This document shows positions 22,801 through 33,028 of a DNA stretch of 64,000 nucleotides, in pieces. The notes beneath the pieces are model-generated. The model searched no databases and was not told the origin of the DNA. It worked only from the letters and a program-made list of their open reading frames with translations. The DNA lies in contig JBEWZL010000276.1 in the NCBI GenBank assembly GCA_045837725.1, forward strand, positions 62,001-126,000, given 5' to 3'. Origin of the DNA: Vermamoeba vermiformis. Lineage: Eukaryota > Tubulinea > Echinamoebida. The position numbers and the translations under genes were made by a program. Each line of letters begins with the position of its first letter. Positions within the stretch are counted from its first letter, which is position 1.

Positions 22801-23106
22801 TGGTGGTATTTTCTTAGTGAGGTCGCACAAGATGTCTCAGGCAATGTACAGTTCTCAGCGGTGATTGAAGTCGAATGGATCGGATTCGCTGGCAACAAAA
22901 AGAAGTTCGCGTTTGATCTCAAACAAGCAAAACTTCCAAGCGGCAGTCAAGATAAGAAGTTCTCGGCGTATATTGGCATTGGACAGGCAGCTCAAAATGA
23001 GCCAAATTCATTCTCGACCAACGTACCGGATCCAACCTCGACTGCTTCCGCTGTTTATTTATCAATTAGTGCGCTGATTATTATGATTGTTAATCTATTG
23101 TTGTAA
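19880..23106 (+). CDS. Large secreted, probably GPI-anchored surface protein
   Basis: A signal peptide (MVSIPRLLFLALFVAVASAQ) is followed by a roughly 900-residue extracellular protein in about ten exons. It begins with a Cys-containing segment (NGLCNCYSGFYSS). A beta-rich domain contains SEDICSVVRIDIDLTGSMKVY and a GQSAVFLTNV strand. A Pro-rich linker follows (APFDGTVPLPDAPPVPG), then further beta domains with TLNGVERVADPG. The C-terminus is hydrophobic (ASAVYLSISALIIMIVN) after a short polar stretch, with no basic cytoplasmic tail, as in GPI-attachment signals. I recognise no named domain. The repeated 'ITSEDIC...D.DLTGSM' layout recalls ZP-like surface proteins of protists, but this is only a guess. 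Confidence 0.75.
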
Positions 23107-23246
23107 ATAGGGAATAATCCCTTCAATTAAATGAAATTTATCCTTTCTGAAACTGTTGAGACGCATTGTCGAATCCGCTCCTGTTGTCAAACTAGTATAT
23201 TATTCGAGTAAATATTTACTTATAGTAATTGTACAAATCCTTATGA

Positions 23247-24060
23247 TTAAAAACGCAAGATCTGTTGGACGGAAGCAATGCTGAATCCAACAAAACCCTT
23301 CAAAAGAATCGCTAATGCACCGTTCCATAATGACTTGGCTCCTTGATTTTTGGAAATTTGACGCACCGCTACGATGCTGTTGGAATACTTCTCGGGTTGG
23401 ATCGCCATCTGTTTTTGAACTGTTTGGAACGGGTATCCAGCTAATGTTGATAAAGCAACTAAAGTGCGTCCAAATGTTAAATTGAACCAAGTGAGCTCTA
23501 CTTTCTCCATATTTTCTTTCAGTGAATTCAGAAAAGTGTTATAAAGGCTGAAAATGGCTGCTGAAATAGTTCCACCGATCAGGACTTCTAAAACATTAGC
23601 GCCAGCTCCGCTATATAAAGATAATATCGATCCATTTTTAACAGTTTGTCTCCACACGTCGAATTCGTTTTTGAAGCGGTAAGATCCAGTTCCAATTTTG
23701 GTGTCAGAAAGGAGACAAGATGCAGCCAGTTCGAATGGATAAACTAAGGGAATAGACAATATTTGATATCCAACATTGACCAATTGATATGAAATAGTAG
23801 CATCTAGGCCTTGAGATGCAGTCAGCTCGTAGAAAGCTTTTCGCTTCAAACCAGATGTGGCTACAGCAATAAAATATTGCACGATTTGAGCAGTATATCC
23901 TCTCCATAATGATAATACACCTATTATTAAGCATTAGATCGGCATAAATATACTAAGACAGCCTAAATTACCTTCTTGTTTGACGACTTCTTTTCCGCAG
24001 TCCAAAAATCCGTTAAAAAGGCGCGTAAATTTTCCATTGCTAAAATACACGTTCTAAATA
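23247..24060 (-). CDS. Divergent mitochondrial carrier (SLC25 family), 5' end uncertain
   Basis: Mitochondrial carriers exchange metabolites over the inner membrane. The first visible exon reads GFLDCGKEVVKQEG, continued by VLSLWRGYTAQIVQYF after an intron. This is the loop and even-numbered helix pattern of ADP/ATP-type carriers (DCF..EG..SFWRGN.A). Two further modules follow, with YPFELAASCLLSD and GYPFQTVQKQMAIQ at the Px[DE]xx[KR] positions, and a final KNQGAKSLWNGALAILLKG. The signature motifs are degenerate (acidic or basic residues replaced), and the RRRMMM of ADP/ATP carriers is absent. It may be a specialised or atypical carrier. The first helix and start codon lie in or upstream of 24060 and were not resolved. 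Confidence 0.7.
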
Positions 24061-24779
24061 TGCCGATTAGTAAGTCTAGCAGTTAATCGGAATTAATTTC
24101 GATTATTGTTAAATAGAATTATGGATGTGACACTTCGCACCAGAAAAGCGAGCAGTAGTTACGTGCAAATAAAATATTACAATATATAATTATTATATTT
24201 TAGTATGATATTAATGGTGATTTAATTGGGCGAAGTAGATTTCGAGAGGCTTTTTAAATTCGATATCATATTATCTTTTTAATTGATTGATGCTTGCAAT
24301 CAACTTTCGTTCGTTCAAGAGTAACTAATAAAATATATTTGTCGATTAATACTTGCCTGCACTTGCAAGATACTCTGGATGCGAATGATTGGCGTTGTGG
24401 TGGCAGACAACAGCAATTCTTGAAAGTGAATCCGTCTCATTTTTACTGCGGTACTAATAAATATGTTATTTGCCTTGTTGTGGTGCAACACGTTACGATA
24501 ACAAAGAATCTATTTCTGCTCGCAGATTTTCTAGGTGGTTCTACCCGCCAAATCTTCTTAAAAACGACGAAATCTAACAACGTACATGGCAGGCTACAAG
24601 AACTAAAGGAAATACTACTGGTATGATGACCCTTGGAAGGCAGTTACACTCGATTTTAAACTATTCATTGATCGGACATTTTGAACGGAATTGCCTGTTG
24701 CGTAGCAAAACATGTACACTGCGGGCCTATTGTCGAATCAAGGGACACTGAACTGAAAATATATTGTTGGTGAAATCAA
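24061..24779. other. Gene-poor AT-rich stretch
   Basis: No convincing gene is present. A 110-codon plus-strand frame at 24294-24626 has no domain and an unlikely composition. This region separates the carrier gene from the LRR relic. Confidence 0.4.
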
Positions 24780-24965
24780 AGTAATTCCTAGTTTTGGGTT
24801 CTATCGGCAAGTTAAATTCGATAACGTTCAACTTGAGAATTGGCCAGTAAAATGATTGTTTCTAATTTTAACCAACGCTCGCTTGTTTTTGCAAGACTAG
24901 GCACTGTTCCAATTAAATTATTATTGCTGCTGACTATGACGTGCGGCTCGTCTTACGTAATGTGA
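24780..24965 (-). pseudogene. Relic of a third MYRF/LRR-type leucine-rich repeat
   Basis: On the minus strand the sequence gives SSNNNLIGTVPSLAKTS in one frame, then IRNNHFTGQFSS in another. Both align with the penultimate LRRs of the neighbouring gene (GGNNLTGTVPSLEKT, LSNNHLTGPAPKM). No other domain of that gene is visible. It therefore appears to be a frameshifted leftover of a duplicated LRR end, located immediately downstream of copy 2. Confidence 0.65.
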
Positions 24966-24997
24966 TTTATTTGCAAGTGATGGTTCATGAAATTGCT

Positions 24998-27485
24998 TTA
25001 TTTACAAGTAGCTTGGCAATCTGTTTTGAACCATTCAGGAATTGGGCACTTGAAGGGATTACCTGCCGCATCACAAACTGCGTGAACTTGCGTAACGTTT
25101 AAAAATTTTGGCGATACTGAAGTGAACAAATTATCGGCGATCTCCAGCACGCCAATATAATTAAAAAATTCTTGTGGCAAGTTGAATTCACCGCTGAAAG
25201 AGTTACGCGAGAGAACAATGCTCGTGTACGTTCGCTCTAGTTGAAGGTTCTCGTTCATCTTCGGAGCTGGACCCGTCAAGTGATTGTTTGACAATTGTAG
25301 CTGTCTTATGTTTGTCTTTTCAAGACTAGGCACTGTGCCAGTCAGATTATTGCCGCCTAAGAACAAGAACTTTAACGAAGACATCTCTGAAATTTCGTTT
25401 GGTATCGTTCCATGCAGTCCAGCGCCTTGTGCGTCGAACTGCTCAAGATGTTTGAGGTTTGAAATCTGCGGAGGTATCGTCCATGACAACTCGCGGTTAT
25501 TGATCAGGCCCAAATACTTCAATGAAGTCAACGAGAATATCTCCAATGGCACCGTTCCGGTAAGGTGTGAGTCGGAAAAACTGAGTTTGACGAGGTTCGT
25601 AAGGTTTCCTATTGACGCTGGAATAGTCCCGCGCAGCCTGTTTGGCGATAAATCAAAACTTTCAAGCTTGTCTAGTTTGCCAATCGAATCGGGAATTGTT
25701 CCATCCAAACGGCCGGAGATCTTCTCAATGCGAACTACTCTGAAGTCTTCGTTGCACGTGATGCCAGGCCATTCACAAACTGATATTGATGGCAATGCTG
25801 TGTTCTTCCACTTCTCACCTCCGCCAGTGGCATAGTAGAACTCGATAAGCACGTCTTGGTCGATTGACGAAAAATGGCTTGGAACATTCGTACTACTCGG
25901 TGCTTCCGGCGTCGCTGAATTGTTAACGAGTGGCGTGACAAAGAACACTCCAACGGCAACGCTGATCAACAAAACAACTGCAAGTGATGTGCCAATGATC
26001 CATCCCAGTGAGCGATTCCTAGGTCGCTCTTTCGTGCCAGCAGTCTTCTTTTCGTTTTTCTTCTGCTCCTTTTTGATGAATTCAGCATACATCATATCAA
26101 CGACTTGATGGATCTGACTCGCATCCGCTTTCATGTCATTGATGTCTCTGAAGTTCTGTTTGATTGACTCACTCAGATATGGTATCAATGACTCGTAGTC
26201 CACGTGGAGAATGCCTGATAAGCATGTTAGAACATAAATATAGTTATTATTGCACGTACCATCGATGAGTTGAACTGCTTCAGGCACGACACTCTCGATT
26301 TGCTGAGCGATGTATCCGACGAATCTCTTGTTCATTGGTGCGTTGGTGGCACCTTGTTTGAACTTATATTCGACTCCATCAATTTTGAGAAGCACTGAGC
26401 GCGGGTCATGATCGTCGATCAGCAGTCTGACATCTTCTTTGATGTTGATGTCTGATGCCTTGTAGAAGTTGAGGGCTCTGAAGTTGCCAATCACCTCTGC
26501 GTTGCCGTTGTACAGCACCATGTAGTGGTCCGAGCGATAGCTGCGTCTAGGTTAGAAAACGACATCGCGATAAAGTGAGACACGTACTTCGTGGCAAGTG
26601 ACTGGAGTTCTGAGGCATCACCGTAGCTTACGTGCCTGCCCGTAAATCAATGTTAGACTAACATCAATGTGATGCATTTAAAGTGTACACTGCTACATTA
26701 CAACACTTACGAAGCAGGGATCAGCGAAAGATCTTCAGATTCAGCTTCGTTGCTGCAACTTTGAAATTGTTCTTCTGAATCGTTCAGAGTGGTGGCCATA
26801 ACACTATCCTCATCTTGGTATTCAGCAGATGAATAAAGTGCCTCATTTTGCAAATGAACGCTTGCTGCATATTGAGCTTCTGCATCCAACCCCCAACAAA
26901 TTGGAATAATAACTAAAAAAGCCATTAGATGCTAAAATGAATTTTGTCGCGAGGAATCATTAATGGTTTGAAAAATTACAAAATGGTTTAAATAATATAT
27001 AAAATTATTGGCCGATTTTTACCGTTGCCTTCATCGGGTTCTTCGCCTGCAACACGCCTTTTAGGAAGTACTTTGCATGTCTGAGAAAGTCCTGTGCTTA
27101 AGAGACCGTCGTCTTTCGCAAAACAACGAACCACAATTCTGATCGAGCGATCTTTGTTCCTTCTGAAATCAAATACTCCTGCTGTTATCTTCACTTGACA
27201 TATTAGTGCTTCTATTATTGAAGTATTGTATTTTTTCTGAAACTGATACGGTGTTCTCTTCGCCCATGCAAGGCCATTCGAAACAACTTGTTCTTGTCCG
27301 TTCGTTGCTGTTTGAAGTATTTGGAACTGATAATGATAGCTATCATTTGTATCAATACGCGTCAAAGTCAATCCGAAGCTTGGATTGGTAGTTTGGGTGA
27401 ATACAAACGCATCCGCATCTCCCGAAATCGGAATAAAAATCTGAAAATTAGTTGAAACGTGCAGTTGAATTGCGTTTGGTTCCAT
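24998..27485 (-). CDS. MYRF-type self-cleaving membrane-bound factor with LRR ectodomain, copy 2 (intact)
   Basis: Domain order: N-terminal beta-rich domain (residues about 1-140; FQIFIPISGDADAFVF, FDFRRNKDRSIRIVVRCF) ending in a PKRR basic motif that could be a nuclear signal; acidic linker; intramolecular-chaperone domain (LYNGNAEVIGNFRALNF, YIAQQIESVVPEAV); coiled coil (DYESLIPYLSESIKQNF); basic stop-transfer and one membrane helix (WIIGTSLAVVLLISVAV); an LRRNT-like cap (CEWPGITC) and about seven plant-type LRRs (LxGTIPxSIGxLxxL). In animal MYRF this chaperone domain trimerises and self-cleaves with a Ser-Lys dyad five residues apart. Here SDINIK keeps exactly that spacing. The prediction is that the N-terminal part is released from an ER or surface membrane protein and enters the nucleus. 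The N-terminal domain is not clearly NDT80-like, so DNA binding is inferred. About five exons; all frames are open. Confidence 0.75.
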
Positions 27486-27576
27486 TGTTGGTGTTCATTT
27501 GAGGAACATCGAATTAATTGGGTGTGATTCGTGTCACCGAATTTAGCCGGTTAGATTTGAAAAACAAAAAAAGAAA

Positions 27577-27649
27577 TGCCGCGACCCGGGATTGAACCGG
27601 GGGCCTCTAGATCTTCAGTCTAACGCTCTCCCAACTGAGCTATCGCGGC
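27577..27649 (-). tRNA. tRNA-Phe (GAA anticodon)
   Basis: The reverse strand folds as a 73-nt cloverleaf. The acceptor GCCGCGA pairs with TCGCGGC, with discriminator A. The D arm is GCTCAGTTGGGAGAGC, the anticodon stem-loop TTAGACTGAAGATCTAG reads GAA, and the T arm CCCGGTTCAATCCCGGG is perfect. There is no intron. It is followed on the minus strand by TTTCTTTTTTTG, a suitable Pol III terminator. Confidence 0.96.
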
Positions 27650-27965
27650 TTAGTGTGGGATGCGTCCGCCACTCCCGCCACCAGGCGGATCGTAACGACC
27701 GAGGAGAGTTAACAACTTGCAATCGGATCAGGATCCACTGCCTTAAGGTGCAGTCCAATAGTAGTAATCAAGCTACGCTGCAACAAGCCATGATTGGTTC
27801 CTTGTACATTAAGTGACGATGCAGGTCGGGCAGTCTCTCTCTTGTAGCGTTAATGCCTGAGGCTAGATCCGCTGGGAGAACTATCAACTTTGTTCGAGGG
27901 TACTATGTAAGCGATGTTGTGGCTATGTAGTTCGTATCCTAGTTTTATGTTCGTGGTGAATGTAA
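27650..27965. other. Intergenic stretch
   Basis: This lies between tRNA-Phe and the 3' end of the PTGR3-like gene. It contains a GC-richer segment near 27665-27700 but no recognisable gene. The 74-codon plus frame overlaps the tRNA gene and is spurious. Confidence 0.35.
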
Positions 27966-29678
27966 TTACAATTTTGACGTTTTCTTTCGCAGATCCACGA
28001 TGACTTTACCGACGTTCTGACCTTTGTACATGTATTCAACGGCACTAGGCACTGACTCGATGCCATTAAAGTGGCAGTCAGTCAAGCTCTTAATCTTGCC
28101 TTCAGAATATAACTGAATCAGCTTGCCAACGTGACCGCGGATGTCGCGAGCAAAATGGTTCAAGAAGAAGCCGCGCATTGAAGCTGATTTTTGAAGCAAT
28201 TTAAGCTCGACGGGGACATTCTTTTCTATAATTAAAAAACGATTCATTAGCCTCACGAAGTTACTCCACAAGTCATTAGAATTTTGACAGCGGATGCCGA
28301 CGAATTCTGATTGTCGTATAAATAAGGATTTCATTAAAAAATATGTATAAGTAGCATGTCTATAACTTTTAAGCTTAATTTAGATAAGTTGTTGGGTCCG
28401 TAAGCGATGAAAATTAAAAGTTAAATTTTGTAATGAAGTCGTACCTTTAGATTTAGCACCAAATGATTGATCGACGTAGCCAGAAATCATGCCAATAACA
28501 ACTATCTTGCCATGAATAGCCAATGAGTTCACTGCTGCTTCCAACATTTTTCCGCCAACGCATTCGTAAACGAGATCAACGCCGTTAGGATATTCTTTCT
28601 TCAAAACAGTTCCAACATCTTCTTTCTTATAGTTAATGACTCTGTCGCATCCAATCTCCTTCAAAAACTTGACTTTGTCTTCAGATCCGCAAGTTCCAAT
28701 GACGTGATTTCCAGCGAGTTTTGCTAATTGCACTGCAAATTGACCAGTGCCACCAGCAGCAGCTAAAAATAGATCATTAGATATAATAAAGGATATATTA
28801 TTAGTATATAGATAAGTACCAGTGACTAAGACTGTTTGGCTCGATTTTAATTCGCCGACTTTTTCGAGCGAAATGGATGCGGTCGTGCCTGACACGAACA
28901 AGGGCAAGAAATCTAATAATTCGTTAATATTTATAGTATAATGCACGTATTACGCAAAAATACTACTAAAACGAAGCATTGGCAATTTATAATTTAAGAA
29001 AAATATTGTCGGATCTCACGTCATACGGGACAGTCAAAATAAGATAGTAAAGCATATTATAGTAAATTTGATTAATCTCATTATTACCTGGGTTTAATGA
29101 GGGCAATTTGATAGCGAGAGAAGCAGGCACAGTGACGTATTCGGCGAAGGCTCCGTATTCTGCAATAATAATACAGATTATAATCTGTCACGAGATAGTT
29201 TTGCTTATTAATAATAAAAATAATATAATAAAATATAGTGTAATGATTTGCAATGGTGCAAGCAAAAGGACGGGACTTGGCTCGATCCCGCAGGAAATTT
29301 GGTTTTACCACCGTAAAACGTAATTACGAATTTAAAATACACGATTGCAGTAGCCAATATTATTATAAAATTTTAGTACTTACTTGAAAAGTAAACAGGG
29401 TCGCCAATTTTCAATTTTGTCACATCAGATCCGACTTTGTAAACTTCTCCAATAGCTTCAAATCCAATATCAAATGGTGGCTTAACTCCAGGAGTATATG
29501 CACCGGCAGTAAAATTAATATCAGAGGCATTAATGCCCAAATAGATATTTTTAATGACGATATGATCTGCCGGAATTTGTTGAGGCAAATCTGCGTCAAC
29601 TAATTTAATAACCTCGTTGAAATTGGCACCAATCTTGGTGGCAATATATTTCTTGTATTTAGTGACTTGTGTTGTCAT
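27966..29678 (-). CDS. PTGR3: PTGR3/ZADH2-like zinc-independent alcohol dehydrogenase, peroxisomal
   Basis: A medium-chain dehydrogenase/reductase related to prostaglandin reductase 3, which reduces enone double bonds with NADPH. Blocks match human ZADH2 closely as I recall it: GVNASDIN-type [51 protein letters not shown], and the nucleotide loop [15 protein letters not shown] followed by [19 protein letters not shown]. Later come [13 protein letters not shown] and [11 protein letters not shown]. The protein ends in SKL, a PTS1 peroxisomal signal, which the human protein also has. About six exons. The physiological substrate in this organism is unknown. Confidence 0.9.
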
Positions 29679-29928
29679 CTTCAAATTCGGAATAATAATT
29701 AAGCAGCGGCGAGACCGCCAAAAAAAACATTGTAACAACTGAAATCTCGCTTAGCAATTGCCTAATTAAGCAACACGGAGTGTAATAATGGACTTTAGTC
29801 ACATCTAAAAGACCGAAGCTGCGCGAATTTAAAACATTAAACAAGGGAGATCCGTTCCAACGAAACAGTGTACGTTAGTCAAATGATTCATTAAAATAAT
29901 AATACTTTATTACAGAGATAGATGCATA

Positions 29929-32900
29929 TTAATGCGCTGTGGTGCTGTTCATCAACGTGGTTGAATTTGTAATGGCTTCTGGGTTGCTCGCACCACCAGA
30001 TGGCACGTAGTAGAACGCAGCGACGAGCAGTGCGTAAATAAAGACCAATGAGGCACCTTCGAAGTAATTGGACTTGCCTAATAAGGAAATATTAGCAACA
30101 TAATAGACTATAAATGTATAGTTAAAAAAAGGATTTGCGTTCTTCCCAAAATAGTAATTACTTAATGTTACGTACCTCTAATAGACACATAATTGAGTAC
30201 TAATACGGCAAATACGACTGCACCCAAGTTTAACAGAGGGAAAATCAAAGTGAACGAACCAACGCTGGATCCAGAGTTGAAAATGGCCGAAGCAGCAACT
30301 AATACAGGCATTTGAATTAACGCGCATTGAACAGAACCGCTCGTAGCTATTTCCATGGACAACGCGATGTTATCGTTGATCGCGAACAAAATTGCATTGA
30401 CGAATTCAGCAATGGCTGGCACGACCGCAATAAGCGTCAAACCTAAAATAGCACAATATTATAACCATATATATGAAATTATATTAAATATTTTGTACCT
30501 AAGAACGACTGCGAAATATTCAAAGTGTTCAATACGGGTTGAATTTCTTCGACCAAGTTTTCAGCGATCAAACCAAATGTAGCCGAAGAGATCAAAAGCA
30601 CGATGACACTGACTAAAATAGACCACTCAGGAGCATGGTGCTTCATTTCTATAATAGTATAATGCATTAGAACAGGACTAAGTAAAAAAAGGTTTGACAT
30701 TTTGACACGTGTCATAAGGTCACTTCGAGACACCCCGCGAAGCCTTATAATATCATAATAGGGTATCGAAACTTACCTTCTTCCTCCTCCTCAGTGGCTT
30801 GGAAGATGTGCGAGTGAGTCTTCAATGTGAAGATCAAACCAACGATGTAACAGAGCGGCAAAATGGCTGCGCAGAAGTACATCAAGGGTCTGTTTGTACA
30901 ATCATTAGTATTAGAATAATACTAATATTTTACGGTAATTACCTTGCACCATCGGTGTACATAGGGTCTTCGTCCAAAGCCAACTAAAATAAAAAATATT
31001 GTTAGAATTGAAATTTTGGATCTGGATCGATTTTGACGTACTTGTTCGTAAACACAAACTTTGCAGCTCAAATCCATAGTGGCATTCTGGTTCGTAGTAG
31101 TGCACAGCGAGCAGTTCAACGAGTGATTGCCATAAATGGTATAGAAGATCGTTGGTGTAAAAGCGCCCAAGACTGACACGAGCAACATGACAGAACTGAC
31201 ACCAGCAGCTGACGGATTGAATCGTTGTTCTTTGTATTTGAATCCACCGGCAATCATAGACAAGCCAGGCAATAATAACATGTTTGATAATAAGGCACCC
31301 GTAACACCATATGAAACGAGGGTGTCGAGTTTTCCTTTCTTCAATGCCATGACGTATAATAATACTTCGACTATAGTACCGAAACCAGCGTTTAAGAAGG
31401 CACCAATAATATAGTTGGTTTGGGCAGCAATGCTGAAGGAAAAAATTAGATCGGATCTGATTACAAAAATGAAATTGATATTAGACTGCTTACCTTGATA
31501 CAGCCATACCAATATAGAAAGAGATTGGAATAATGCAAAGCAAGTCGATAATAAACATGACCATAGGTGGCAATTGGTATTCATGAGGCACGATCCAGCC
31601 TTCAACTAGTGAGAAGACAACGAACGGCAAAATATCTTGAAAATTAGTTAAGGAGATAATTAATGAATAATATAGACATTATCAATAATATTTTCTGAAA
31701 GGATACTGACTAAAATAATGTTCATGCCGCCAACTGAATATTTGTAGTAATGAACATTAACAGCTTGATGCGTGCATAATTCGACATCAGCGCCAGCTCC
31801 TGGATAAGAAGCAGCAATTTTGAGCGATAAAGGCGAATTAAATAGGAGATAAAGGACATCTCGATTGACCTGCGTAAAGCATCACGTTTAGCGCATATTT
31901 TTGGACTTAGGTAGTATATTTAAGCCTTACCTTTGCCATGGGAATAAAGATGACAACCATCCAAGTAATAAATAATATTACGAGATGGATTGGTGATAAT
32001 ATGAATACAGCAGGAATGAGCCAAACTGCGTAGCCCACGGGGTTGCCCTTGAATTTGTGCTTGGGTTCTGTTGAATTTAAAGGCCGTCTTTCCTCATCAT
32101 AGGCACTATATTCCTAACGTATAGTAATTAGCAAATATAAAATTGAACGGAAGCTATAATTTGTCGGATCGAGGATCCTCCGTGCAGATCTTTGCGATTT
32201 TTTAAATCTGTAGGATTATTTCGTTCGTAAAATAAATAATTTTATAAAAATACGTACTCTGTAAATGAATTTTCCAAAAGGCCAGAAGAAGTACGAGGCC
32301 AACGACCAGCAAAGCTTAGCGTAAGGCAAGCCAATGACCGTAATCGTTAAAATTCCAGCGGATAATACGTAGAAAAATGCCATCCACCAGCCAAACAAAA
32401 TAGTCCATAAGATATTCCAGAACGTGAAGTACGAATGTTCTATCGAAAACTTCGAGATGAGAAATTTGGGAAGCTAATAATGGTATTATTAATAGTACGA
32501 ACCTGACGTATCTTTTTCTGGTGCCTTGTCGCGGATAGAGGAGGAAGATCTGTTAAAAGGACTGTCAGATCGGATCACAAAATCATTAGTGCGTTTGATT
32601 ATGTGAGTTAGTTGGATAATAATTAATTGAATTATATGTAGCATATGTGTATTAAAAATTATATTATTTGAAAGCACATCTACTTCCACCCTGGTTGATA
32701 TTTATTTATTTTTAAAATTAAAAACATACCTCATTGCAGCGGACCAAGGACGAAGACCGAATACACTTTGTTTCTCTTCATATTTCATGGACTCAGATCG
32801 CTCTTGGGGCTCTTGATCTCCATTCTCGCCGTCACGAACGTCATCAGCAAACGCTACTTGCTTTCTACGGCGAATCACCGGACTAGCGGGCTCTGAATTA

Positions 32901-32950
32901 TTATCACCGCCATTTGACGTGTCAACAATCGTTATTTTAGATTGTGACAT
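29929..32950 (-). CDS. Vacuolar cation/proton exchanger (CAX/VNX1-type) with N-terminal YccF domain
   Basis: Member of the CaCA superfamily. A cytosolic N-terminus rich in charged residues (ASPVIRRRKQVAFADD) precedes a YccF-like membrane domain (FGWWMAFFYVLSAG, ITVIGLPYAKLCWSL, FFWPFGKFIYR). Then come some eleven helices with the two alpha-repeats: NYIIGAFLNAGFGTIVEVLL and LTLIAVVPAIAEFVNAI, each with the conserved acidic residue. Between them lie a luminal Cys/Asn-rich loop (NCSLCTTTNQNATMDLSCKVC) and a poly-Glu stretch (TEEEEEEM). The YccF fusion is characteristic of yeast Vnx1-type low-affinity monovalent cation/H+ antiporters. Whether it carries Ca2+ or Na+/K+ is not determined here. Start at the ATG of MSQSKITIVD; there are over ten exons. 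It shares a 78-bp divergent promoter with PDCD2. Confidence 0.85.
30703..30714. repeat. Palindrome TGACACGTGTCA in an exchanger intron
   Basis: A perfect 12-bp palindrome with a CACGTG core lies inside a roughly 125-nt intron of the cation exchanger. The same 12-mer occurs in a FIG4 intron at 47390-47401. It could be a bHLH/bZIP site. Confidence 0.6.
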
Positions 32951-33028
32951 GTGTTGTGTCGGGTTCAACAGCGACGATAAAACTAAAAATTAGATCGAAC
33001 TATTCTTTTATTGAAACCACAACAACTA

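Noticed and set aside
24294-24626. 110-codon plus-strand frame
   Set aside because: No domain, no splice context and unlikely composition; treated as intergenic.
25284-25835. 183-codon plus-strand frame
   Set aside because: Antisense to the LRR exon of MYRF/LRR copy 2; the repeat periodicity explains its openness.
26940-27485. Assignment of the N-terminal domain of the MYRF/LRR protein to NDT80/PhoG
   Set aside because: It sits where MYRF has its NDT80-type domain and ends in a basic motif, but I could not align the NDT80 core strands with confidence, so it is described only as beta-rich.
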